DNA of 64,000 bases, from positions 1 to 64,000 of the forward strand of contig JAHJOO010000008.1 in the NCBI GenBank assembly GCA_018820275.1, in the 5' to 3' direction. The stretch comes from Alphaproteobacteria bacterium. Its GTDB lineage: Bacteria; Pseudomonadota; Alphaproteobacteria; Caulobacterales; Caulobacteraceae. The notes under the pieces were generated by a model that made no database searches, was not told where the DNA came from, and saw only the letters and a program-made list of their open reading frames with translations. The translations under genes and the position numbers were made by a program. Of this stretch, positions 40,753 to 53,216 are shown piece after piece (position 1 is the stretch's first letter; each line of letters begins with the position of its first letter).

Positions 40753-40754
<2 letters not shown>
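40717..40754 (+). promoter_or_regulatory. ATGTGCACT repeats over the enoyl-CoA hydratase start
   Basis: ATGTGCACT occurs twice in tandem (40717-40725, 40726-40734) and once inverted (40746-40754), the last containing two bases of the start codon. GTGCACTC and GAGTGCAC form an 8-bp stem around GAAAAATCG, hiding the GGAG ribosome site. This could be an operator for a fatty-acid-type repressor or a translational hairpin. Confidence 0.6.
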
Positions 40755-41537
<783 letters not shown>

Positions 41538-41541
<4 letters not shown>

Positions 41542-42194
41542 TCCACCCGGGCCATGGCCCGCACCGGAAACGTGCCCATGCCCCTGACCTTCGGCGGGGC
41601 GGCGGTGAAGCGGAACGCTCGCGGCGGCAGGGCGGCGAGATGGGTCATGTGCTCCACGATCGGCACGCCGGCGCGCAGCAGGACGGAATGCACGGGCCGG
41701 GTCCGCACGCGGGTGTCGTCGATGTTGTGGGAGTCGATGCCCACCAGCGCCGCCCCGCGGTCCCGCAGCAGCACGGCGGCGGCCTCGGACAGGAAGGGAT
41801 GGTTCTCGAAATAGGCGTCGGTGCGCCAGTTCCGGCTCCAGTCGGTGCGCACCAGCACGGCGTGCCCCGCCACCTCCAGTCCCGCGAACAGCTCCGGGCC
41901 CACGGACAGGTCGCCCGCTCCCGTCGCGTCGACGCACAGGCCGGGCAGGTCGGCGACCCGATCCAGCGCCACCGCCGCCAGGTCGTCGCCGTCGCGCCAG
42001 CGATGGGCGGGCACGTCGATGTAGGTGCCGGTGTTGGCGACCATGTCGATGCGGGCGATGCTGAACTCCTCGCCCCCGTCGTACAGCGGCCGCGAGGCCT
42101 CGAACGTCAGGTGATCGCAGATCAGCGGGGCCGGCAGGCCCTTGTAGGTGACCATGCCGGCCTCGATCTCATGGCTCAGATCGATCAGTCTCAT
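41538..42194 (-). CDS. Cyclase / kynurenine formamidase-like protein
   Basis: A 218-residue PF04199 hydrolase: MRLIDLSHEIEAGMVTYKG at the N-terminus, then NTGTYIDVPAHRW, a version of the metal-binding HxGTHxDxPxH motif in which the first His and the next His are replaced by N and Y. VGIDSHNIDD and IVEHMTHLAAL are also conserved. The altered metal motif leaves its activity uncertain. It ends 4 bp into the enoyl-CoA hydratase gene, convergently. Confidence 0.82.
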
Positions 42195-42311
42195 CTCGCG
42201 CCTCCCATCGCCTTGCCTCCCCCGGACCTTTCCGCTATACGCCGCGCCTCTTGAGATTTCCGCGCCGTGGGACGTCATTCCGCGGCGCTTTCCGTTCGAT
42301 AGGTTTGATTG

Positions 42312-42581
42312 ATGGCCAACAACGCCGGCGCCAAGAAGGCGATCCGCAAGATCGCCGCCCGCACCGAGGTGAACAAGTCGCGCCGCACGCGCGTCCGCAC
42401 CTTCCTGCGCAAGTTCCAGGAAGCCGTCGCCGGCGGCGACGCCGAGGCCGCCAAGGGCGCCTTCGTCACCGCCCAGTCCGAGCTGATGCGCGCCGTCTCC
42501 AAGGGCGTCGTTCACAAGAACACGGGCTCGCGCAAGGTCGGTCGCCTGGCCGCCCAGCTGAAGAAAATGTCGGCGGCCTGA
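42312..42581 (+). CDS. rpsT: 30S ribosomal protein S20
   Basis: An 89-residue basic protein. [26 protein letters not shown] and [19 protein letters not shown] are typical S20 segments. It binds 16S rRNA during 30S assembly. The ATG at 42312 is the standard start; the track version adds one residue from an upstream TTG. A strong terminator follows, then the dnaA promoter region. Confidence 0.97.
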   Translation: MANNAGAKKAIRKIAARTEVNKSRRTRVRTFLRKFQEAVAGGDAEAAKGAFVTAQSELMRAVSKGVVHKNTGSRKVGRLAAQLKKMSAA

Positions 42582-42638
42582 TCGACCGCTCCCGGACGGG
42601 GCTTCACGGCTCCGTCATGGTAAATACCAACGATTTCA

Positions 42639-42668
42639 AAGGCGAGACAGGATCACCTGTCTCGCCTT
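42639..42668 (+). terminator. Terminator after rpsT
   Basis: AAGGCGAGACAG (42639-42650) and CTGTCTCGCCTT (42657-42668) form a perfect 12-bp stem around GATCAC, 57 bp after the rpsT stop. The T-tract is short, but the stem is strong. It separates rpsT from dnaA transcription. Confidence 0.75.
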
Positions 42669-43018
42669 CGTCATGTCCGCGCCTAAGTGTCCGAAGACGA
42701 TTCCGGCCTGGCTCACGGCCCCGCTCGCCAAAATTCCGAGGCCGTTTTTGGGCTTGCGCGAGTCAAGCGAATTAACTGCTTCGAAGGATTCGAATCAGCG
42801 TTGACGGGTCCCCGCCGGAGAGTAGTTTTCAGACCTGACGCACTTCCATCCCTTCACGGATGAAGACGGCGCGAGACCTCCGTTTCGCGTCGGCGGGAGA
42901 TGTCTGTCCGGTCGGCCGCCAAGGCCCTGAAGCGCCAGTTTCAGGGGTCGGGGAAGGCTTGCCCCGGCCCAGGCTCTCCGGCGCGTCGCCAGCGGGGAAC
43001 GGAGACGAGAGGGTGGCA
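42669..43018 (+). promoter_or_regulatory. dnaA promoter and leader region with CcrM sites
   Basis: This 350-bp non-coding stretch has four GANTC sites: GATTC at 42699, GAGTC at 42760, and the adjacent GATTC (42787) and GAATC (42792). TTGACG (42801-42806), 16 bp, then TAGTTT (42823-42828) is a plausible promoter. The leader to the dnaA start is then about 190 bp. In C. crescentus the dnaA promoter also responds to GANTC methylation. No cluster of DnaA boxes is seen here, so an origin is not apparent. Confidence 0.55.
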
Positions 43019-44458
43019 ATGATGGCGGCAGAAGCGGCGCGTGTGGCGATGACCGATCCGGACCGGATCTGGGCGGAGGCGGCCGGCCGGCTGCGCGCCG
43101 AGATCGGCGACGGCCCGTTCAGCAGCTATATCGCCCCCTCGGCCGTGCGCCTCGACGGCTCGGGCCAGCTGGTTCTGGTCACCCCCACCGGCTACGCCCG
43201 CGACTGGGTGCGCAAGAACGCCCTGCGCCGCCTCAACGAGCTGTGGCTGGGCCTCGACGGCCTGTCGCGCCGGCTGGACGTGCGCTGCCGCGCCGACATG
43301 CCCGCCGTGACGCCGTCGGTGATCGCCTCGGCCGACGCCGCCCCGTCCGCGCCCCGCCCCGCCGCCATGCCGGCCCCGACCGTGGGCCCCGTCGCCGACG
43401 GCGCCCGCGCCGTGCGCGCCGCGGGTCTGCAGGAGCGGCTGACCTTCGACGGGTTCGTGGAGGGCAGCGGCAACGCCTTCGCCCTGGCCATCGCGCGTCA
43501 GGTCGCCGGCTGGGCCGACGGCCACTTCAACCCGGTGGTCTTCTGCGGCCCCTACGGCCACGGCAAGACCCACCTGCTGAACGCCATCGCCTGGGAGGCG
43601 CAGCGCCTGCGCCCCGACGCCCGGGTCATCTACCTGACCGCCGAGCGCTTCCTGTCCAACTTCATGCGCGCGGTCCAGGACCGCACCACCGCGGGCTTCA
43701 AGGAGGCCCTGCGCAGCGCCGACATGCTGCTGATCGACGACGTCCAGTTCGTCGGCAACAAGGCGGCGACCCAGGAGGAACTGCTCTCCACCCTGACCTC
43801 GCTGATCGAGGACGGGCGGCGCGTCGTCCTGTCGGCCGACCGGGCGCCCATGGCCCTGACCGAGATCGAGCCCCGCCTGCGCAGCCATCTGTCGGCCGGC
43901 CTGACCTGCCCGATCGAGGCGGGCGACCGCGACCTGAAGCTGGCCGTGGCCCGCAACCGCTTCCACACCCTGGCCGGCCTCGGCGTGGTCTCGGGCGAGG
44001 CGCCCGACGCCGTGCTGGAGCAGCTGGTCGACCAGACCCCGGGCACGATGCGCGAGCTGGAGGGGGCGGTGAACACCGTCGCCGCCGCCGCCGGGGGCCG
44101 CCTGTCGACCCTGACGATCGACGAGGTGCGCGGCCTGCTGGGCGCCGCCTTCCGCGGCGGGCCGGAGCGCCGCATCACCGTCGACGAAATCCAGAAGACC
44201 GTCGCCGAGCATTTCCAGCTGAAGCAGGCCGACCTGCTCAGCGACCGCCGCAACCGCGCCATCGCCCGGCCGCGCCAGATCGCCATGTACCTGTGCAAGC
44301 AGCACACGACGCGGTCCTATCCCGACATCGGCCGCCGCTTCGGCGGGCGCGACCACACCACCGTCCTGCACGGCGTGCGCAAGGTCGGCGAGCTGATGAC
44401 CCAGGACGACCAGGTCGCCCGCGACGTCGAGGCGTTGACCCGCAAGTTGAGGGGCTGA
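43019..44458 (+). CDS. dnaA: Chromosomal replication initiator DnaA
   Basis: A 479-residue initiator. Domain I is short (residues 12-85), followed by a Pro/Ala linker, and the AAA+ core has Walker A GPYGHGKTH (177-185) and Walker B LLIDD (237-241). The DnaA-box binding helix-turn-helix contains the signature CKQHTTRSYPDIGRRFGGRDHTT near the C-terminus. I place the start at ATG 43019, with an immediately following ATG; the track start at 42860 adds non-coding leader sequence. A purine-rich GGAGACGAGAGGG serves as the ribosome site. Confidence 0.95.
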   Translation: MMAAEAARVAMTDPDRIWAEAAGRLRAEIGDGPFSSYIAPSAVRLDGSGQLVLVTPTGYARDWVRKNALRRLNELWLGLDGLSRRLDVRCRADMPAVTPSVIASADAAPSAPRPAAMPAPTVGPVADGARAVRAAGLQERLTFDGFVEGSGNAFALAIARQVAGWADGHFNPVVFCGPYGHGKTHLLNAIAWEAQRLRPDARVIYLTAERFLSNFMRAVQDRTTAGFKEALRSADMLLIDDVQFVGNKAATQEELLSTLTSLIEDGRRVVLSADRAPMALTEIEPRLRSHLSAGLTCPIEAGDRDLKLAVARNRFHTLAGLGVVSGEAPDAVLEQLVDQTPGTMRELEGAVNTVAAAAGGRLSTLTIDEVRGLLGAAFRGGPERRITVDEIQKTVAEHFQLKQADLLSDRRNRAIARPRQIAMYLCKQHTTRSYPDIGRRFGGRDHTTVLHGVRKVGELMTQDDQVARDVEALTRKLRG

Positions 44459-44478
44459 TGTCGCGGCCCACGGGCTCG

Positions 44479-44611
44479 GGGCTTAGGGCTTAGGGATTGA
44501 GGCTTAGGGCTCAGGGCTGGACTGCAATGAGGGTCCGGGGCCGTTGTCCACCGGGTTATCCACGGGCGGCGGCGATGCGTCCTAAGCCCTAAGTCCTGAG
44601 CCCTAAGCCCC
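44479..44611. repeat. Inverted heptad arrays flanking DnaA-box-like sites
   Basis: The left array (about 44479-44517) is built from GGGCTTA-like heptads. The right array (44581-44611) is its inverse (CCTAAGC units). GGCTTAGGGCTCAGG at 44501-44515 has an exact reverse complement at 44595-44609. Between them lie TTATCCACG (44556-44564, 8/9 DnaA box) and TTGTCCACC (44544-44552, 7/9). Confidence 0.7.
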
Positions 44612-44693
44612 TTCCTTGCCCCCCATCCCCAATCCGCTAGTGTTCCCGGCCACAGTGTAAGGGGCGGCCTGAGTCGTCCCCGGGCGAGACGAC

Positions 44694-45812
44694 ATGCAGC
44701 TGACCATCGAACGATCCGCGCTCCTTCGGGCCCTGGGCCACGTGCAGAGCGTGGTCGAGCGCCGCAACACCATCCCGATCCTGTCCAACGTCCTGCTGTC
44801 GGCCGGCCGCGACCGGCTCAGCTTCGCTGCCACCGATCTGGACATGGAGATGGTCGACGAGGCCGAGGCCCAGGTGAACGTCGAGGGCCAGATCACCGCC
44901 CCGGCCCACACCCTGTACGAGATCGCCCGCAAACTGCCCGAAGGCGCCGAGGTCTCCCTGTCCTACGACGGCGACGATCCGCGTCTGGTGGTCCAGGCCG
45001 GCCGGTCCAAGTTCAACCTGCCGGTCCTGCCGGCCGGCGACTTCCCGGTCATGTCGACCGAGACCGGCGGGGCCCGCTTCTCCATGCCCAAGGAGGATCT
45101 GGCCCGGCTGATCGACAAGACCCGCTTTGCCGTCTCGACCGAGGAGACGCGCTACTATCTGAACGGCCTGTATCTCCACACCGTGGCCGAGGGCGGCGTG
45201 CCCCTGCTGCGCGCCGTGGCGACCGACGGCCACCGCCTGGCCCTGGCCGAGACCCCCGCGCCCGAGGGTGCCGCCGGCGGCCCCGGCGTCATCGTCCCGC
45301 GCAAGACCATCGACCAGGTCCGCCGCCTGCTGGACGACGGCTCCGGCCCGGTCGAGGTCATGGTCTCGGCCCAGAAGATCCGCTTCGAATTCGGCCAGGC
45401 CAGCCTGACCTCCAAGGTCATCGACGGCGCCTTCCCCGACTACATGCGCGTCATCCCCAAGGGCAACGACAAGCAGGCCGACATCGACAACGCCGTCTTC
45501 GCCTCGGCCGTCGACCGCGTGGCGACCATCTCGGCCGAGAAGAGCCGCAGCGTGAAGCTGGCCTTCGACCTCGACCGCGTCACCCTGACCGTGCGCAACA
45601 TGGAGGCCGGCCAGGGCGTCGAGGAGGTCGAGATCGGCTATTCCGAAGAGCCCTTCGAGATCGGCTTCAACGCCCGCTATCTGCTGGACGTCGCCGGCCA
45701 GATCACCGGCGAGACCGCCCACTTCAAATTCGCCGATCCGGCGTCGCCGACGCTGGTCCTCGATCCCGGCGACCCGGGCGTGCAGTATGTGCTGATGCCG
45801 CTGCGGGTGTGA
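44694..45812 (+). CDS. dnaN: DNA polymerase III beta sliding clamp
   Basis: A 372-residue protein with the three similar domains of the clamp. [25 protein letters not shown] opens domain 1; [18 protein letters not shown] and [11 protein letters not shown] are in domain 2; and the C-terminus YVLMPLRV is the conserved end. It encircles DNA and tethers polymerases. It lies about 235 bp after dnaA and before recF, the classic dnaA-dnaN-recF-gyrB order with two extra genes before gyrB. Confidence 0.97.
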   Translation: MQLTIERSALLRALGHVQSVVERRNTIPILSNVLLSAGRDRLSFAATDLDMEMVDEAEAQVNVEGQITAPAHTLYEIARKLPEGAEVSLSYDGDDPRLVVQAGRSKFNLPVLPAGDFPVMSTETGGARFSMPKEDLARLIDKTRFAVSTEETRYYLNGLYLHTVAEGGVPLLRAVATDGHRLALAETPAPEGAAGGPGVIVPRKTIDQVRRLLDDGSGPVEVMVSAQKIRFEFGQASLTSKVIDGAFPDYMRVIPKGNDKQADIDNAVFASAVDRVATISAEKSRSVKLAFDLDRVTLTVRNMEAGQGVEEVEIGYSEEPFEIGFNARYLLDVAGQITGETAHFKFADPASPTLVLDPGDPGVQYVLMPLRV

Positions 45813-45820
45813 TGAGCGAA

Positions 45821-45937
45821 ATCCTCCCCCACAGGGGGAGGGGGACCATGCGCAGCATGGTGGAGAGGGACGGACCCGCGCTGCACTCGAGCCCCCTCGG
45901 TCCGCTCCGCGGACAGCTCTCCCGACGGGGGAGGCTT
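45821..45937. repeat. Intergenic palindromic element, copy 2
   Basis: About 117 bp fills nearly the whole dnaN-recF gap. Ends are ATCCTCCCCC and GGGGGAGGCTT. The inner hairpin shares GGGGGACCATGCGCAGCATG with the copy after folP. The right end provides GGGGGAGG, the only ribosome-site-like sequence before the recF GTG. Confidence 0.72.
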
Positions 45938-45942
45938 CGGTC

Positions 45943-47106
45943 GTGATCACCGCCCTCACCCTCACCGACTTCCGCTCCTACGCCGCCGCGCGGCTGGAGC
46001 CCGGCCGCGCCATCACCGTGCTGCACGGGGCCAACGGGGCGGGCAAGACCAATGTGCTGGAGGCGGTCAGCCTGTTCACCCCGGGCCGTGGCCTGCGCGG
46101 GGCGACCGCGCCGGAGATGGGGCGGCGCGAGCCGGGCGAGCGGTCGGGCCGGGCCTGGGCCGTCGCGGCGGTCCTGACCACCGACGGGGACGAGGTGAAG
46201 CTGGGCACGGGCGTCCAGTCGGCCGGCGGCGCGCGGCGCGTGGTGCGCATCGACGGCGAGACCGCCCCGCCCGGTCGCCTGCTGGACCACCTGCGCCCCG
46301 TCTGGGCCACGCCGGAGCAGGACCGGCTGTTCTCCGACGCCCGGGCCGACCGGCTGAAATTCTTCGACCGGCTGGTGTTCGCCGCCGACCCCGACCACGC
46401 CGCCCACGTCGCCGCCTATGAGAAGGCGCTGCGCGAGCGGCTGCGGCTGCTGGTCGACGGCGCCGAGGGCCGCGCGGCCGACCCCCTGTGGCTGGATGCG
46501 CTGGAGGCCCGGCTGGGTCAGTCGGGCGCCGCCGCCGCGATCGCCCGCGCCGGGGCGCTGCAGGACCTGCAGACCGCCATCGACGCGCGCGGCGACCGGC
46601 CCTTCCCCCAGGCCGATCTGGGCCTGACGGGCGAGGCCGAGACCCTGGCCGCCGAGGGCGCCGACGCCGAAGCCATCGCCGCCTCGATCCGCGAGGGCCT
46701 GTCCCGCTCCCGCGCCCGCGACGCCGCCGCCGGGCGGTCGCTGTTCGGCCCGCATCGCTCCGATCTGACCGCCCTGCACCGCGAGAAGAACCGCCCCGCC
46801 GCCGAGGGCTCGTCCGGCGAGCAGAAGGCGCTGGTGCTCAATCTCGTGCTGGCCCAGCTGAACCGGCTGACCGGCGTCCTCGCCATTCCGGACGTGGCGA
46901 AGCCGCGAGCCGGAACCCCGCTGCTGCTGCTGGACGAGGCCCCCGCCCACCTCGACGCGCACCGCCGCGCGGCCCTGTTCGACGAGGTCGAGGCGCTGGG
47001 CCTGCAGGCCTTCATGACGGGCACCGAGCCCGACCTGTTCGCCCCCCTGCGCGGCCGTGCCGGCTTCGTGCGGGTCGAGGGCGGGGCGCTGGTCCCTGAA
47101 AGCTAG
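45943..47106 (+). CDS. recF: DNA replication and repair protein RecF
   Basis: A 387-residue SMC-like ATPase starting at GTG. Walker A is GANGAGKTN (about residues 30-38), the signature is in [16 protein letters not shown] and Walker B is [12 protein letters not shown]. RecF loads RecA at gaps through RecOR. Its ribosome site comes from the palindromic element upstream. The stop codon overlaps that of the convergent hydrolase gene. Confidence 0.94.
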   Translation: MITALTLTDFRSYAAARLEPGRAITVLHGANGAGKTNVLEAVSLFTPGRGLRGATAPEMGRREPGERSGRAWAVAAVLTTDGDEVKLGTGVQSAGGARRVVRIDGETAPPGRLLDHLRPVWATPEQDRLFSDARADRLKFFDRLVFAADPDHAAHVAAYEKALRERLRLLVDGAEGRAADPLWLDALEARLGQSGAAAAIARAGALQDLQTAIDARGDRPFPQADLGLTGEAETLAAEGADAEAIAASIREGLSRSRARDAAAGRSLFGPHRSDLTALHREKNRPAAEGSSGEQKALVLNLVLAQLNRLTGVLAIPDVAKPRAGTPLLLLDEAPAHLDAHRRAALFDEVEALGLQAFMTGTEPDLFAPLRGRAGFVRVEGGALVPES

Positions 47107-47978
47107 CGCAGGAAGCGCAGCACCGCCGCCTCGAAGCGGCGCGGCTGGTCGATCATGACCATGTGCTCGGCACCCTCGATCGGCTCCATCCGCACCGGCG
47201 TGCGCAGCCCGGCGAAGGCCGGACGCAGCCGGCGCTCCAGATCGCGGCGCGGCGAGTCCTCGGTCCGGCTCCAGCCATAGGCGACGGTCACGGGGCCGAC
47301 CACATCGTCCAGCCTGTGCCGCATATCCAGGGTCATGACCTCGTACAGGCCCTGGGCCAGGACGCGGCGGTCGCCGCCCTGCCAGCCCATGCCGGCCATC
47401 ACCGCCTCCGAGGCCCCATCCGCCCCCCAGACGCCCTGCTGCAGGGCGTCGTCGCCGAGGAACAGCACCGCCTGATAGGCCACGCGCGCGATCGGCTCGA
47501 CGTCCCGGGCCGAGGTCGCGCCGTTCAGCAGGGCGGGAAAGAAGGGCGAGGCGTCCACCACCATGATCCGGCCGATCGACCGCCCGCCGTCCGCCCCGAC
47601 CCGCAGCGCCACCAGCCCGCCCATGGAATGGCCGATGATGGCGGGCGTGCGGAGTCCGCGGGTGCGGACGTAGCGCAGCACCTCCTGCGCCACCGGCCCG
47701 ACCAGCGGGCCCGAGGCATTGGCCCCGGCGGGCAGGGGGCCGAAGCCGCGCACCGAGACCAGATGCACCGTGTGGTCGTCGTCCAGCCGGTCCGCCAGCC
47801 GCGTCCAGACCACGGCCGTCGAGGCCAGGCCGGGGATCAGCACCACATCCGGCCCCCGGCCGCGCGTCTCCACGGTGATGCGGTCGGAGCGGAACGTCTG
47901 GGTCTGGGCCTGCGCCGGGGCCACGGCCAGCAGCGTCAGGACCAGGGCGGCGAACAGGGCGGAGAGTCGGGCGGGCAT
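47103..47978 (-). CDS. Secreted alpha/beta hydrolase
   Basis: A 291-residue protein with a signal peptide ([18 protein letters not shown]) and an alpha/beta hydrolase domain. The oxyanion region is [15 protein letters not shown], the nucleophile elbow is IGHSMGG, and the C-terminal His is in [12 protein letters not shown]. Substrate unknown. The start is the ATG at 47978; the track version (48185) crosses the divergent promoter. Confidence 0.85.
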   Translation of the reverse strand: MPARLSALFAALVLTLLAVAPAQAQTQTFRSDRITVETRGRGPDVVLIPGLASTAVVWTRLADRLDDDHTVHLVSVRGFGPLPAGANASGPLVGPVAQEVLRYVRTRGLRTPAIIGHSMGGLVALRVGADGGRSIGRIMVVDASPFFPALLNGATSARDVEPIARVAYQAVLFLGDDALQQGVWGADGASEAVMAGMGWQGGDRRVLAQGLYEVMTLDMRHRLDDVVGPVTVAYGWSRTEDSPRRDLERRLRPAFAGLRTPVRMEPIEGAEHMVMIDQPRRFEAAVLRFLR

Positions 47979-48084
47979 GGATCGATCCTGGCGCGGGGCT
48001 GGGGCGAAGTCAGGGCATGAACGCGGGGCCTTGCCAATCGTCGCCGAACGCGGATCATTGGCGCGGCTGTTGAGGGAGGACGAC

Positions 48085-48576
48085 ATGAAGCTGCTGGGCT
48101 TGATGATCCTCGGCGCGTGCATCGCCGCGCCGGGCATGGCGAAGGCGCAGGAAGAGGTTCTGACCACCGAGCCGGCCGCCGCCACGGCGGCGGGGACGCC
48201 GGCCTGGCGGACGCTGTCGCGGACCTCGTCCTCGATCTATCTCGTCGACGTGGGCACGATGACCGAGGCCGACGGCATGAAGACCGCGCGCATGGCCCGC
48301 ACCCTGCGATCCCCGCCCACGCCCCGCGACCGCGAACACGCGATCGAGACCTATCAGTTCCGCTGCGCGGCCAACCAGTGGCGCGTCGTCCGCACCGAGG
48401 AATACGGCGCCGATGGCGGCGAGGTCGACGCCTGGGACGAGGCGGACGCGCCCTGGCTGGACGTCCCGCCCGAGACCAACATGGCCTTCCTCAAGGCCGT
48501 GGTCTGCGACGGAGAGGTCCCGACGGCGCGGCCGTGGGCGCGGCTGGATGACTTCCTGGCCTCGCCGCGGACCTGA
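48085..48576 (+). CDS. Secreted protein, possibly surface-adhesin E-like
   Basis: A 163-residue protein with a signal peptide (LGLMILGACIAAPGMAKAQ) and a small domain WRTLSRTSSSIYLVDVGTM..GMKTARMARTL. A W, then a strand with Y-hydrophobic-D, then a strand pair, recalls adhesin-E-type domains; this is a weak resemblance. Two Cys (FRCA, VVCDG) could pair. The ATG follows GAGGGAGGA. It ends 3 bp before the convergent gyrB gene. Confidence 0.7.
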   Translation: MKLLGLMILGACIAAPGMAKAQEEVLTTEPAAATAAGTPAWRTLSRTSSSIYLVDVGTMTEADGMKTARMARTLRSPPTPRDREHAIETYQFRCAANQWRVVRTEEYGADGGEVDAWDEADAPWLDVPPETNMAFLKAVVCDGEVPTARPWARLDDFLASPRT

Positions 48577-48579
48577 CGG

Positions 48580-51273
<2,694 letters not shown>

Positions 51274-51276
51274 AAC

Positions 51277-53154
51277 CTACGCCGCCAGCGCCTTCAGCAC
51301 GGCCTCGCCGTAGCGCGCCATCTTGGCCTCGCCGACGCCCGGCACGGGGGCCAGTTCCGGCAGGCGGGCGGGGTTGATGCGGGCGATCTCCAGCAGGGTC
51401 CGGTCCTGGAAGATGACATAGGGCGGCACGCGCTGCTCGGCGGCGCGGTCGCGGCGCCAGGCGCGCAGGCGTTCGAAGCGCATCCGCACCTCCTCGGGCA
51501 GATGCTCCAGCGCCGCCGAGGCCTTGCCCTCGCCGCGCCGACGGGGATTGCCCGACCGCGTCGCGGCCATGGCGGCGGGGGCCTGCGCCACTTCCACCGT
51601 CCGCTCGCCGCGATAGACGGCGCGCACCGCCGCGGGGTCACCCAGCCGCAGCAGGGGCCGGCCGTCGTTGGCGTCCTCCTCCAGCAGGCCCTCGAACATC
51701 AGGTGGTCGATCACCTCGCGCCAGCCGTGCGGCGACAGGTCAGCGCCGACGCCCCAGGTGGACAGGCCCTGCTCCCAGCCCTGCACGTCCTTCGTCCGGC
51801 CGGTCAGATGATCGATCACCCGCCCGCGGCCGAACCGCTGGTCCAGCCGCTGCACCGCCGCCAGCGCCTTCTGGGCGTGGACGGTGGCATCATAGGTCTG
51901 GGGCGGATCCAGACAGACGTCGCAGACGCCGCAGACCTCGGCCCCCTCCTCCCCGAAATAGCGCCGCACCGCCTGCGGGCGACAGACCGCCCCGTCCAGC
52001 ATGCCGAACAGCCGCCGCGCCTTGCCCACCTGGGCGGCCTTGACCACCTCGTCCATCGGCCGGCCGTCCAGCCGCTTCAGCGTCCAGGCGATGTCCGACG
52101 GGCCGTACAGCGTCAGCCCCTCGGCCGGCTCGCCGTCGCGGCCCGCGCGGCCGATCTCCTGCCAGTAGGCCTCCAGCGACCCCGGCGGGTCGGCGTGGAT
52201 GACGAAGCGCACGTCCGGCTTGTCCACCCCCATGCCGAAGGCGATGGTCGCCACCATCACCCCCGCGTCGGCCGCCAGGAACCGCGCCAGCCGCCGGTCG
52301 CGCTCCTTGCCGTCCATGCCGGCGTGATAAGCAAGGGCGTCGATGCCCGCGCCGACCAGCGCCTCGGCCAGCCGCTCACAGCCGTCGCGGCTGCCGCAAT
52401 AGACCACGCCCGACCGGCCGCGCCGGGCCGAGACCAGCTCGATCACCCGCCGCTCGGTCCAGGCGCGCGTGCCCGCGCCCTTCTTCTCCGCCGCCAGGGC
52501 CAGGTTCGGCCGGGCGAAGCTGTCGACGAAGACCTGGGCGTCGCCCAGCCGCAGCGAGGCAACGATGTCGTCACGCGTCCGGGCGTCGGCCGTCGCCGTC
52601 ACAGCGAGCCGCGGCACGTGCGGGAACACCTCGGCCAGCCGTCCCAGCGTCCGGTAGTCGGGCCGGAAGTCGTGGCCCCATTGGGACACGCAGTGGGCCT
52701 CGTCGATGGCGATCAGACTGAGCTGGATCTCCGACAGCCGCTCCAGCATGGCCCCGGCCGCCAGCCCCTCGGGCGAGACGTACAGCAGGTCCAGCTCGCC
52801 CGCCCGCGCCGCGCGCCACACCGCCGACCGGTCGTCCAGCGTCATGCCCGAATCCAGCCGCGCCGCCCGCACGCCCTGCTGCCGCAGGCCCTCGACCTGA
52901 TCGGTCATCAGCGCGATCAGCGGCGAGATCACCAGCCCCATGCCGGGCCGCAGGATGGCCGGCACCTGATAGCAGACCGACTTGCCGCCGCCGGTCGGCA
53001 GCACCGCCAGGGCGTCGCGTCCGGCCAGCGCCTCGGCCACGACCCCCGCCTGCAGGCCGCGGAAATCGGCATGGCCCCAGACGCGCTCCAGCAGGGCGCG
53101 GGCCTCGGTCAGGTCGATCGGGGATTCGGCGGACACGGGGCGTGAGTGCCCCAC
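51277..53154 (-). CDS. recQ: ATP-dependent DNA helicase RecQ
   Basis: A 625-residue helicase. Walker A is PTGGGKS (residues 53-59), motif II is DEAHCVSQWGHDFRPDY, and motif VI is QEIGRAGRDG. The RQC zinc cysteines (CRPQAV, CGVCDVC) follow, and an HRDC domain ends the protein (VPPYVIFQDRTLLEIARINPARL). RecQ unwinds forks and recombination intermediates. The start could also be an in-frame GTG at VSAESP; the ATG at 53154 is kept. Confidence 0.93.
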   Translation of the reverse strand: MGHSRPVSAESPIDLTEARALLERVWGHADFRGLQAGVVAEALAGRDALAVLPTGGGKSVCYQVPAILRPGMGLVISPLIALMTDQVEGLRQQGVRAARLDSGMTLDDRSAVWRAARAGELDLLYVSPEGLAAGAMLERLSEIQLSLIAIDEAHCVSQWGHDFRPDYRTLGRLAEVFPHVPRLAVTATADARTRDDIVASLRLGDAQVFVDSFARPNLALAAEKKGAGTRAWTERRVIELVSARRGRSGVVYCGSRDGCERLAEALVGAGIDALAYHAGMDGKERDRRLARFLAADAGVMVATIAFGMGVDKPDVRFVIHADPPGSLEAYWQEIGRAGRDGEPAEGLTLYGPSDIAWTLKRLDGRPMDEVVKAAQVGKARRLFGMLDGAVCRPQAVRRYFGEEGAEVCGVCDVCLDPPQTYDATVHAQKALAAVQRLDQRFGRGRVIDHLTGRTKDVQGWEQGLSTWGVGADLSPHGWREVIDHLMFEGLLEEDANDGRPLLRLGDPAAVRAVYRGERTVEVAQAPAAMAATRSGNPRRRGEGKASAALEHLPEEVRMRFERLRAWRRDRAAEQRVPPYVIFQDRTLLEIARINPARLPELAPVPGVGEAKMARYGEAVLKALAA

Positions 53155-53216
53155 CCGGCCCCGCGTGTCATGCGCGACATTTGATTTCGGGGCCGATCCC
53201 GTGGATTGAGCCGGGA

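Noticed and set aside
42787-42797. GGATTCGAATC resembling a tRNA T-loop
   Set aside because: No acceptor, D or anticodon stem can be built around it. It is better read as two adjacent GANTC sites in the dnaA promoter.
42860-43018. Extended dnaA N-terminus from the ORF track
   Set aside because: The extra 53 residues do not resemble DnaA domain I, and the region holds leader features; the ATG at 43019 gives the normal N-terminus.
42582-44693. Replication origin next to dnaA
   Set aside because: Only two weak DnaA-box-like sites are seen, and there is no AT-rich unwinding region. In Caulobacter the origin is near hemE, which is not in the window.
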